Assembly (NCBI GenBank): GCA_937928545.1 | Contig: CALGJQ010000037.1 | Location: forward strand, 1 to 34,435 | Direction of reading: 5' to 3' | Source of the DNA: an uncultured Verrucomicrobiales bacterium | GTDB taxonomy: Bacteria; Verrucomicrobiota; Verrucomicrobiia; Verrucomicrobiales; Akkermansiaceae | Length of the DNA stretch: 34,435 bases | Part shown: piece after piece, positions 7,971-15,176 of the stretch | Layout of the letters: each line of letters opens with the position of its first letter | Numbering within the stretch: the first letter of the stretch is position 1 | Notes under the pieces: model-generated | Database searches by the model: none | Seen by the model: only the letters and a program-made list of their open reading frames with translations | Told to the model about the DNA's origin: nothing | Translations under genes and position numbers: made by a program

Positions 7971-10753
7971 AGACTCTCGCTCTTTTCGCCGCTCTCACGC
8001 TCGTCGCCTCGGCTTCCATTAACGAAGTCAAAGACATCTTCGAGCACTCCTGCGTCGAATGTCACAATGCTGACAAAGACAAGGGTGGTCTCCGCATGGA
8101 TCTCAAATCGAAATTCCTCGAAGGAGGCGATTCCGGATCTCCCCTCGATCTCAAGTCTCCCGACAAATCAGAACTCCTTCGCCGCGTCCTCCTCCCACAT
8201 GACGATGACGAGTTCATGCCGCCCTCTTCAAAAAAGAAGGAACGGCCGCCTCTCACTCAACAAGAAATCACCCGCCTCAAAAATTGGATCGCAAAAGGCG
8301 CTCCCTGGGATGAAAAAATCACCCTTCAGCACCGCGAGCGCGCCGCCCCTCTCGAAGACCCCAATCAAGCCGATCCCAACCTCGCTTCGATCGCCGTTTA
8401 CCCTTCCTCGGTGAGCTTGGAAACGAAACGTGATTTCCACAAACTCATCGTCCTCGCCACTGACAAAAACGCCGTCACCCGTGACGTCACCGCATCAATC
8501 AAACCCGTCCTCGCGAACCCCTCCCTCGCCCGACTCGAAGGCACTACCCTCTTCCCTCTCAAAGACGGTAAAACCTCAGTCAAAATCAGCTTCCGCGGCA
8601 AAGAACTCACGGTTCCCGTAACCGTCAAAAACTCCCAAGAAGATCGCCGCATTAGCTTTCAACAAGACGTTGTCCCCGTCTTCACCGCCTCCGGTTGTAA
8701 CACCGGATCCTGCCACGGCTCCGCTCGCGGACAAGACGGCTTCATGATCTCTCTTTTCGGTTATGACCCGAAAGGCGACTACCACCGCGTCACCCGCGAG
8801 TTCGCCGGACGCCGCCTCAACCTTGCCATCCCCGAAGACTCCCTCCTTCTCACCAAAGCCGTCGGCTCCGTCCCTCACACCGGCGGTAAGCTCTTCGAGA
8901 AAGGCCATCCTTACTACGCCACCATATTGGAATGGATTCAGAACGGCGCTCAATACGATCCCGCCGACGTCGCACTCCCCGTAAAGATCGAGGTCGAGCC
9001 AAAGGAAATGCTCCTCGAAGGCTCCGGCAAAAAGATCCCTCTCACCGTCAAAGCCACCTACTCCGACGGCACCGATCGCGATGTCTCGACGCTCTCCACC
9101 TACACCACCTCCAACGACAATTCAGTCGGAATCGATGAGTCCACCGGCCTCACCACCTCAAAGTCGCAGGGCGAAGGCTTCCTCATGGCCCGCTTCCACA
9201 CTTATACCGAAGGATCACAAGCCATCGTCATTCCCAGCGGCCTCAAATACACCCGCCCACAACTTCCCGAGTTCAACTACATCGATAAACACGTTCACGA
9301 GAAGCTCCACAAACTCCGCATCATCCCCTCCGAACTTTGCACCGATGAAGTCTTCATCCGCCGCGTCTTCCTAGACGTCGTCGGCATTCTCCCAAGTGAG
9401 GACGAACTCAAAAGCTTCCTAGCCGACACCAATCCCAAAAAACGCGAAGCCCTCGTCGATCAACTTCTCGAACGCAAGGACTTCACCGAAATTTGGGTCA
9501 TGAAATGGGCCGAGCTTCTTCAAATCCGCACCACCGGAAACAACGGAAACGACGTCACCTACAAATCGGCTCTCCTCTGGTATGAATGGCTGCGCGGCCA
9601 GATCGCCTCCAACCGCCCCTTCAACGAAATCGTTCGTGATCTCCTCTCTGCCACCGGCGGTTCATATGACAGCCCCGCCACCAACTTCTTTAAAGCGGAA
9701 CGCGACATTAAAAAGCTCACCGAAAACGTCGCCCAAGTCTTCATGGGAACCCGTATCCAATGCGCCCAATGCCACAACCATCCTTTTGACCGTTGGACCA
9801 TGGACGACTACTTCGGCTTCGCCTCCTTCTTCACCGGCGTAAAACGCAAACGCGGCGAAGACCCCACTGACTTCATCGTCTTCGATGGTGGTGGCGAGAT
9901 TCAAAACCCCGTCACCAAACAAAACGCCACTCCCACCTTCCTTGGTGGAGGAAAAGCCGAAATCAAAGGCACAAACCGCCGTCAAGTCATGGCCAAGTGG
10001 CTCACCGAACCCGGCAATCCCTGGTTCGCCAGTAACGTCGCGAACATTATGTGGTCTCACTTCTTCGGCATCGGCATCGTGGATCCTGTCGATGACGTCC
10101 GCGTCTCAAACCCTGCCACCAACCCCGAGCTCCTCGCCGCCCTCGGCCAAAAGTTCACCGAGTATAACTTCGACATGAAAAAGCTCGTGCGCGACATCTG
10201 CACCTCGCGCACTTACCAACTCTCGACTAAGGCCAACGAAACCAACGCCGCCGACACCAACAACTTCGCTAAGTCTCGCATCCGCCGCCTCCGGGCCGAA
10301 GTCCTCCTCGATACCCTCGCGCAGGTCACCGACACCCCGAACAAATTCCGTGGCCTCCCCCTCGGAGCTCGCGCCGTGAACATTGCGGACGGAAACACCT
10401 CCACCTACTTCCTCACCACCTTCGGTCGCGCCACTCGTAAGACCGTTTGTTCCTGCGAAGTCAAAATGGAGCCCAACCTTTCGCAAGCCCTCCACCTCCT
10501 CAACGGAGACTCCGTCACCAACCGCATTACCCGAGGCAAGATCATCAATAAAATGATGGATCAAAAAACACCTCCCACGGAAATCATCAAGTCCCTCTAC
10601 CGCCGCACCGTCACCCGAAACCCCACCGACGCCGAACTTTCCAAACTCAATCACGCCCTCGCCGATGCCAAGGACCCCAACGCCACTCGCCTCGTCTTAG
10701 AGGACATCTTCTGGGCCCTCCTCAACTCCAAGGAATACCTCTTCAATCACTAA
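7967..10753 (+). CDS. DUF1549/DUF1553 protein with PSCyt1-type cytochrome domain and Ig-like domain
   Basis: The 928-residue exported protein has a short signal peptide (ending SAS). Next is a planctomycete-type cytochrome domain with CVECH (Cys29, Cys32, His33), then a second module with a CX4CH motif (Cys244, Cys249, His250, in GCNTGSCHGS). A bacterial Ig-like domain follows (about 340-425, with YSDGTDRDVS). DUF1549 begins near FNYIDKHVHEKL and carries CAQCHNHPFDRW (Cys599, Cys602, His603). DUF1553 covers about 660-925 (RRQVMAKWLTEPGNPWFASN). The family is widespread in PVC bacteria without a settled biochemical role. The CXXCH motifs suggest c-type heme and electron transfer outside the cytoplasm. 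It overlaps the upstream PPC gene by four bases and is the third gene of the cassette. Confidence 0.88.
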   Translation: MKTLALFAALTLVASASINEVKDIFEHSCVECHNADKDKGGLRMDLKSKFLEGGDSGSPLDLKSPDKSELLRRVLLPHDDDEFMPPSSKKKERPPLTQQEITRLKNWIAKGAPWDEKITLQHRERAAPLEDPNQADPNLASIAVYPSSVSLETKRDFHKLIVLATDKNAVTRDVTASIKPVLANPSLARLEGTTLFPLKDGKTSVKISFRGKELTVPVTVKNSQEDRRISFQQDVVPVFTASGCNTGSCHGSARGQDGFMISLFGYDPKGDYHRVTREFAGRRLNLAIPEDSLLLTKAVGSVPHTGGKLFEKGHPYYATILEWIQNGAQYDPADVALPVKIEVEPKEMLLEGSGKKIPLTVKATYSDGTDRDVSTLSTYTTSNDNSVGIDESTGLTTSKSQGEGFLMARFHTYTEGSQAIVIPSGLKYTRPQLPEFNYIDKHVHEKLHKLRIIPSELCTDEVFIRRVFLDVVGILPSEDELKSFLADTNPKKREALVDQLLERKDFTEIWVMKWAELLQIRTTGNNGNDVTYKSALLWYEWLRGQIASNRPFNEIVRDLLSATGGSYDSPATNFFKAERDIKKLTENVAQVFMGTRIQCAQCHNHPFDRWTMDDYFGFASFFTGVKRKRGEDPTDFIVFDGGGEIQNPVTKQNATPTFLGGGKAEIKGTNRRQVMAKWLTEPGNPWFASNVANIMWSHFFGIGIVDPVDDVRVSNPATNPELLAALGQKFTEYNFDMKKLVRDICTSRTYQLSTKANETNAADTNNFAKSRIRRLRAEVLLDTLAQVTDTPNKFRGLPLGARAVNIADGNTSTYFLTTFGRATRKTVCSCEVKMEPNLSQALHLLNGDSVTNRITRGKIINKMMDQKTPPTEIIKSLYRRTVTRNPTDAELSKLNHALADAKDPNATRLVLEDIFWALLNSKEYLFNH

Positions 10754-10828
10754 GCCCCAAAGGGGCGAACTAACGTAGCCCAGGGCAACGCCCTGGGTCC
10801 CCAAACACAACAAGCATGGGGCAAGCCC
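10754..10828 (+). repeat. Cluster of three short palindromes, REP-like intergenic element
   Basis: Directly after the DUF1549/DUF1553 stop lie three short inverted repeats: GCCCCAAAGGGGC (10754-10766), an 8-bp stem CCCAGGGC/GCCCTGGG with an AAC loop (10779-10797), and GGGCAAGCCC (10819-10828). None is followed by a T-run, so they are not ordinary terminators. The layout resembles dispersed REP-type palindromes that I recall from PVC genomes, but only one copy is in this window. It sits inside the cassette and could act as an RNA stability or attenuation element. The remaining 63 bases before the next ATG show nothing recognisable. Confidence 0.5.
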
Positions 10829-10891
10829 ACAGCTCCGACTCACTAAAAATACACCCGCTGCCCGCTTCTCCAACCTCGCCGCTATCAACCC

Positions 10892-13276
10892 ATGTCTTCG
10901 TTTCGAATTTCGAATTTGTTTAAAATGTCCTTCTTAGGATTTAGCATTTCCGCGCACGCAGCCACCAAAATCACCTACGACGACCACATCTTCCCCATCT
11001 TCGAGTCCAAGTGCCTCAACTGTCACAACCCTGACAAAAAGAAAGGCGACCTCGACCTCTCAACTTACATGGGAACGATGGCAGGATCCTCAGGCGGAAA
11101 AATCGCTCTCGCGGGCGATGGCGGCTCCTCAAAACTCTACACCGTTTCCGTTCACACCGAGGAACCGGTCATGCCTCCCGAGGGTGAAAAAATTCCCAAA
11201 AAAGACGCCGATCTCATCCGAGCTTGGATCGATGGTGGTCTCCTCGAAAACTCGGGATCCAAAGCCAAGAAGCGCCAAAAGCCTGCCTTTTCTCTCGGCG
11301 CAGTCCCCAGCGGCAAACGACCCGAAGGCCCACCACCTATGCCTCAGGATCTCCTGCTGGAACCCGTCATCACTCCAAAGCGTTCCACCGTGGTCGCGGA
11401 TATGGATGCCAGCCCTTGGGCTCCTCTCCTCGCCGTCACGGGCCAACGCCAAGTCCTCCTCTATCACACCGATACCCTTGAGCTCGTTGGGGTCCTTCCT
11501 TTCCCGAAAGGCCAACCACAAACCGTCTCCTTCCATCCCAGCGGAAAATACCTCCTCGCAGGTGGCGGCATTGCCGGGAAATCAGGAACCACTGTCACTT
11601 GGGATGTCACCACTGGAAAAGTCATGATGACGATGGGCAAGGAATTCGATTCCGTCCTCGCTGCTGACCTTCGCGCCGACCTCAGTGGCGTTGCCCTCGG
11701 CGGCCCCAGCCGACTCGTCAAACTCTGGGACACCCAAGAGGTCGAACAAACTCACTCCATCAAAAAGCACACCGATTGGGTCACCGCTCTTGCCTACTCA
11801 CACGATGGCGTTCTCCTCGCCACAGGCGGCCGAGGAAGTGGCGTCCAGATTTGGGAAGCCAGCACCGGAAACGAATTCCACTCGCTCCGTGGCCACCAAG
11901 GTGCCATCACCGACATCAAGTGGCGTGCCGATTCCAATCTCATCGCCACCGCGTCCGAAGACGGAACCCTCCGTTACTGGGACATGAACCAAGGCAAGGA
12001 AATCAAGAAAGCCACCCCCGGCGGCGGCGGCGTTCTCGCCATGGACTATGCCGCCAACGGAAAACTCATCACCGCTGGTCGTGACCATCGCGTGAAACTT
12101 TGGAAGCCCGACCTCGGCATGGAAAAGCAATCCAATCCCTTCCCTGAAATGATCACCGAAGTGGCATTTTCACACGATGCTAATCGCTATTTCGCCTCTG
12201 ATTGGAATGGAAAGATCGAAGTCTTTGAAAGCAAAGACATGAAAAAGATCGGGGAACTCAGCGCCACCCCACCCAGCATCCAAGACCGTCTCGTCTCCAT
12301 CCTTCAGGAGAAAACAGCCTTCGAAGCAAACCTTGCTAAGCTTCGTGAGAAAGTGACCGCCGCTCAAAACGCCGTCAAAGCAGCCAAAGACAAACTCGCT
12401 CAAACTGAGGGCACCATCACCGCCGTCAAAAACGACGCCAACAAACTTCAGACCGAAGCTAATCAACTCGAAGCACAGCGAAAGAAGTTGGAATCGCAGG
12501 CTCGCGAGAAATTGAAAGAGCGCAACAAAATCGCCAAGCAAGGAAACGACCCAGCTCAGCAAAAGATCCAACTCATTCAGGAACGCCGTAAACTTGCCGC
12601 CGCACAACAGCAAGTCACTCAGCAACACAGCAGCGCAAACCAAGCTCTCGTCACCGCCACTCGCGACACCCAGAAAAAGCGCGACGCTTCGAACAAAGAC
12701 GCCAACAACGAGGAGAAGAAAAAGGCCCTCGTCGCGGCGGAACAAACCGAGCAGCAGCAGCGCCAGATCGTGCAGCAGCTCGCCAAGAAAGTCACCGAGC
12801 ACAAGGCTCTCCTCGCCAACTTCAGCAAGCGCTCAAAAGACGTCGAAGCCGGAAAAATCCAAGAAGACGTCCGTATCAAACAATTCACCGACGCTCATGC
12901 CCAGCTGATCGCCCAACGAGATCAAGCCTCCAAAAACCGCGAAGCAAAACTCGCCACAATGAAAGCGAAGAAGGCCGAAGTCCCCGTGCTCAGCAAACAA
13001 ATCGATCCACTTCGTAAAGTGATTCAGGAAAAAGAAAAACTTGCTCAAGCGGCTTCCGCCGAAATGGCCAAAGTCTCCGGCCCTGATCAGCAATATGCCG
13101 CAAAGGTTAAAAAATGGAAAGCGGCCGCCATCAACACCCAGTTGATTCAAACCCGCGAGCAACTCATCTCACTCACCGCTCAAAAAGAGGAAGACCCCAA
13201 GCTCGCACCGAAAATTGCCGAGACCCAAAAACGACACGACACTTTGCTTGCGCAATACCAGACGGCCAAAAACTAA
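10892..13276 (+). CDS. Cytochrome (PSCyt1)-WD40 beta-propeller-coiled-coil protein
   Basis: The 794-residue product begins with a signal peptide (cleavage likely after AHA, residues 21-23; a second ATG at 10925 would give a shorter one). The cytochrome domain (about 25-120) holds CLNCH (Cys41, Cys44, His45), with Met94 in VMPPEG as a possible axial ligand. Seven WD40-like blades can be counted between about residues 165 and 455, each ending in a form of VKLWD, VQIWE or LRYWD. From about 465 to 790 the protein is almost entirely charged Ala/Gln/Lys/Glu coiled coil. I infer an exported heme protein with a binding propeller and a long rod. It is the last gene of the cassette, 138 bases after its neighbour. 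Its 3' end overlaps the convergent rex gene by four bases. Confidence 0.85.
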   Translation: MSSFRISNLFKMSFLGFSISAHAATKITYDDHIFPIFESKCLNCHNPDKKKGDLDLSTYMGTMAGSSGGKIALAGDGGSSKLYTVSVHTEEPVMPPEGEKIPKKDADLIRAWIDGGLLENSGSKAKKRQKPAFSLGAVPSGKRPEGPPPMPQDLLLEPVITPKRSTVVADMDASPWAPLLAVTGQRQVLLYHTDTLELVGVLPFPKGQPQTVSFHPSGKYLLAGGGIAGKSGTTVTWDVTTGKVMMTMGKEFDSVLAADLRADLSGVALGGPSRLVKLWDTQEVEQTHSIKKHTDWVTALAYSHDGVLLATGGRGSGVQIWEASTGNEFHSLRGHQGAITDIKWRADSNLIATASEDGTLRYWDMNQGKEIKKATPGGGGVLAMDYAANGKLITAGRDHRVKLWKPDLGMEKQSNPFPEMITEVAFSHDANRYFASDWNGKIEVFESKDMKKIGELSATPPSIQDRLVSILQEKTAFEANLAKLREKVTAAQNAVKAAKDKLAQTEGTITAVKNDANKLQTEANQLEAQRKKLESQAREKLKERNKIAKQGNDPAQQKIQLIQERRKLAAAQQQVTQQHSSANQALVTATRDTQKKRDASNKDANNEEKKKALVAAEQTEQQQRQIVQQLAKKVTEHKALLANFSKRSKDVEAGKIQEDVRIKQFTDAHAQLIAQRDQASKNREAKLATMKAKKAEVPVLSKQIDPLRKVIQEKEKLAQAASAEMAKVSGPDQQYAAKVKKWKAAAINTQLIQTREQLISLTAQKEEDPKLAPKIAETQKRHDTLLAQYQTAKN

Positions 13277-13932
13277 GAGCTCACATCCGGCTCCACTTTC
13301 ACCGGCTCTTCCTTCTTAATAAAGAAGCTGACTTGTTCCAGCTCAAGCGCGAGATCGACACTATTGACAGTCACGGATTCCGGCACCTGCAGAACTGTCG
13401 GGGAGAAATTTAAAATCCCTTGCACTCCCGCTTCCACTAATTCATTCGCCACTTCCTGCGCATGCTCAGCTGGCACCGAAAGAACCGCCAAGCGCACCTG
13501 ATGTTTCTCCACAAAGGCGGGCATCGCGGAAACATGATCAACAGGAACATCGATCCCCCTCAGCACCACCGCCTCGGGAACCGCATCAAAAGCCGAAACC
13601 ACCTCGAAGCCCTCTTTTTGAAAACCATCGTAACGTAAAAGAGCCGCGCCCAAGTTACCCACTCCCACAAGAATCACCGGTTGCAAATGCTCACGCCCCA
13701 GCACCTCGCGAATCGCATCCGAAAGCTCAGCGATCGGATAACCCAGTCCCCGCGTTCCAAAAGTCCCCAAATAGCCCAGGTCTCGACGCAACTGAGATGC
13801 ATTCACTCCAGCCGCCTTGGCGAGAGTCGATGAACTCACCGTCTCAATCTGATTCTCATCAAGACGTCTCAGACAACGATGATAAATAGAAAGTCGATAA
13901 ATCGTCTTCCCCGGAATAAGCGGCTTTTCCAT
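13273..13932 (-). CDS. rex: Redox-sensing transcriptional repressor Rex
   Basis: The 219-residue product matches Rex in length and layout. Residues 1-80 form a winged-helix DNA-binding domain (SSSTLAKAAGVNASQLRRDL, then GTFGTRGLGY). Residues 85-210 form a Rossmann NAD(H)-binding domain with VGVGNLG (glycines near 90-95). Rex binds its operator when NADH/NAD+ is low and leaves DNA when NADH rises, so it controls respiratory and fermentative genes. A consensus Rex palindrome lies at 15058-15083 in front of nuoG. A GGAGGTG Shine-Dalgarno sequence 11 bases upstream supports the start. The last four bases overlap the convergent cytochrome-WD40 gene. Confidence 0.95.
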   Translation of the reverse strand: MEKPLIPGKTIYRLSIYHRCLRRLDENQIETVSSSTLAKAAGVNASQLRRDLGYLGTFGTRGLGYPIAELSDAIREVLGREHLQPVILVGVGNLGAALLRYDGFQKEGFEVVSAFDAVPEAVVLRGIDVPVDHVSAMPAFVEKHQVRLAVLSVPAEHAQEVANELVEAGVQGILNFSPTVLQVPESVTVNSVDLALELEQVSFFIKKEEPVKVEPDVSS

Positions 13933-13943
13933 AACCTAAAAAT

Positions 13944-13950
13944 CACCTCC
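13944..13950 (-). promoter_or_regulatory. Shine-Dalgarno sequence of rex
   Basis: GGAGGTG on the minus strand lies 11 bases before the rex ATG. Most other genes here lack an obvious Shine-Dalgarno sequence, so this strong one stands out and fixes the start. Confidence 0.6.
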
Positions 13951-14084
13951 GTGCCTAAAAAGTCAAGAAGCACAATATTTCGAGACCCTGTCATGGAAGG
14001 GCTGTCTCCAGACTGCCCACTCGGACGGGGTCATTCGTATGCGATCGGACCTTTCATTGATCCCTTTTTTGATTTTCAGGCTAC

Positions 14085-14115
14085 AAAAAAGCCCCCACAT
14101 TGCTGTGAGGGCTTT
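14085..14115 (-). terminator. Rho-independent terminator downstream of tRNA-Tyr
   Basis: An 11-bp stem (14088-14098 with 14105-14115) has one mismatch on the plus strand that becomes a G-U pair on the minus strand. On the minus strand it is followed by six T residues. It begins eight bases past the tRNA-Tyr 3' end. Confidence 0.88.
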
Positions 14116-14123
14116 TAGAAAAC

Positions 14124-14209
14124 TGGTGGGCAGAGAAGGATTCGAACCTTCGTACACTTACGTGAGCAGATTTACAGTCTGCCGCCTTTAACCACTCGGC
14201 CATCTACCC
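14124..14209 (-). tRNA. tRNA-Tyr (GTA anticodon)
   Basis: Read on the minus strand, the gene has a 7-bp acceptor stem (GGGTAGA with TCTGCCC), a D arm, an anticodon loop CTGTAAA with GTA, a long class II variable arm, a T arm (GAAGG-TTCGAAT-CCTTC), discriminator A and an encoded CCA end. Length is 86 bases. A terminator follows immediately, so it is transcribed alone or from an unresolved upstream promoter. Confidence 0.97.
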
Positions 14210-14399
14210 ATATAGGCTCCGATTGCTCGGAAGATTTTTCGTGGGCCAACTCACTTTGCAGCGCGCCGACGGCGGGGATTTATGAGCACAGGAGCCTTCG
14301 CGCAAGAAGAAAGTGATTCTTTTGCCCCCAATTTTTAAAATGTGAGCATCAAATGAATCGATGTTGGTTCTCTCTCCCTTCCTGATAGGATCAGCCTCA

Positions 14400-15029
14400 A
14401 TGAAGCTCTCTCTTCTCATTCTCCTGATCCTTTCAAACCTAAGTTTCGCTGGCTGGTTCTCCTTCAAGAAAAACGGCCCGAACTACGAACGCCTCCAAAC
14501 TGGTGACATCGTCTTCCAAGACACCGGTGGAGAACAAGGAGCCGCCGTCGAAGCCGCCACCGGCTCCAAATTCACCCACTGCGGGATCGTTTTCGAAAAA
14601 AATGGCACCCTTTATGTCCTTGAGGCCATCCAACCGGTCCAAGTCCTCACTTTAAAAGAGTTCCGCAAACGCTCCAAGATCTTCCACGCTCGCCGGCTTA
14701 AGGATCTCAGCCCCCTCACCCCTGCCGCGATCACGAAAGGCTTGGCTTGGGGCGAAAAGCAAATCGGCAAAGACTACGACCTCCTTTTCAAGTGGGATGA
14801 TCAAAACCTCTATTGCTCGGAATTGGTCTGGAAAATCTACCAAAAAGCGACCGGCCAGAAGCTTTGCCCACCCAAAACCTTCAAATCCTACTTCCTCGAT
14901 AACGCCGTCGTGAAACAGGTCATTCAAAAGCGTTACGGACGCCTTGATAATCTCCCTGAAAAGGAGCCCGTCGTCGCTCCCTCAGATCTCGCCGCCTCGC
15001 CGCTCTTGATCGAGGTCGCCAAGCGTTAG
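14400..15029 (+). CDS. YiiX/YebB-like NlpC/P60-family cysteine hydrolase, exported
   Basis: The 209-residue product has a signal peptide (about residues 1-18, MKLSLLILLILSNLSFAG). The mature part is a circularly permuted NlpC/P60 (papain-like) fold: GDIVFQ at the start of the domain, His60 in FTHCGIV, Glu75 in VLEAIQP and Cys139 in YCSELVWK, which together form the expected active site. Members of this group are predicted amidases or peptidases acting on cell-wall or lipid substrates. The actual substrate is unknown. I chose ATG 14400 over an in-frame ATG at 14361 because a TAGGA Shine-Dalgarno sequence sits nine bases upstream and the signal peptide then starts cleanly. It is a single gene between tRNA-Tyr and the nuo operon. 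Confidence 0.85.
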   Translation: MKLSLLILLILSNLSFAGWFSFKKNGPNYERLQTGDIVFQDTGGEQGAAVEAATGSKFTHCGIVFEKNGTLYVLEAIQPVQVLTLKEFRKRSKIFHARRLKDLSPLTPAAITKGLAWGEKQIGKDYDLLFKWDDQNLYCSELVWKIYQKATGQKLCPPKTFKSYFLDNAVVKQVIQKRYGRLDNLPEKEPVVAPSDLAASPLLIEVAKR

Positions 15030-15057
15030 GAAAATCCTTTCCTAGCCTTATCGGGCA

Positions 15058-15083
15058 GACTTTGTGAAATATTTCACAAAGTC
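15058..15083. promoter_or_regulatory. Rex operator upstream of nuoG
   Basis: A perfect 26-bp palindrome has the core TTGTGAAATATTTCACAA (15062-15079). This fits the established Rex consensus TTGTGAANNNNNNTTCACAA exactly. It lies 93 bases before the nuoG start and about 1.1 kb from the rex gene. I infer repression of the nuoG-N operon when NADH is low. Confidence 0.9.
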
Positions 15084-15085
15084 GC

Positions 15086-15114
15086 TTTACGGCACGCCAA
15101 TGGCCTTGCATAGT
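15086..15114 (+). promoter_or_regulatory. Possible sigma-70-type promoter of the nuo operon
   Basis: TTTACG (15086-15091) and CATAGT (15109-15114) match the -35 and -10 consensus at four of six bases each, with a 17-base spacer. The pair lies right beside the Rex palindrome, where bound Rex could block polymerase. The match is weak and the assignment tentative. Confidence 0.35.
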
Positions 15115-15176
15115 GCCGCCGCTACGGGCCTTTGGTGGGTCCGATGCACCCTGTTTTAAACCAGCGCGATAGAACG

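Noticed and set aside
15027..15044. Seven-bp hairpin (TAGGAAA/TTTCCTA) at the stop of the YiiX-like gene
   Set aside because: The stem is short and AT-rich and there is no T-run, so I do not call it a terminator.
15132..15176. Upstream TTG and ATG starts for nuoG
   Set aside because: The extra residues (HPVLNQRDRT) do not resemble a NuoG N-terminus; ATG 15177 gives a better fit. The ATG at 15144 cannot be fully excluded.
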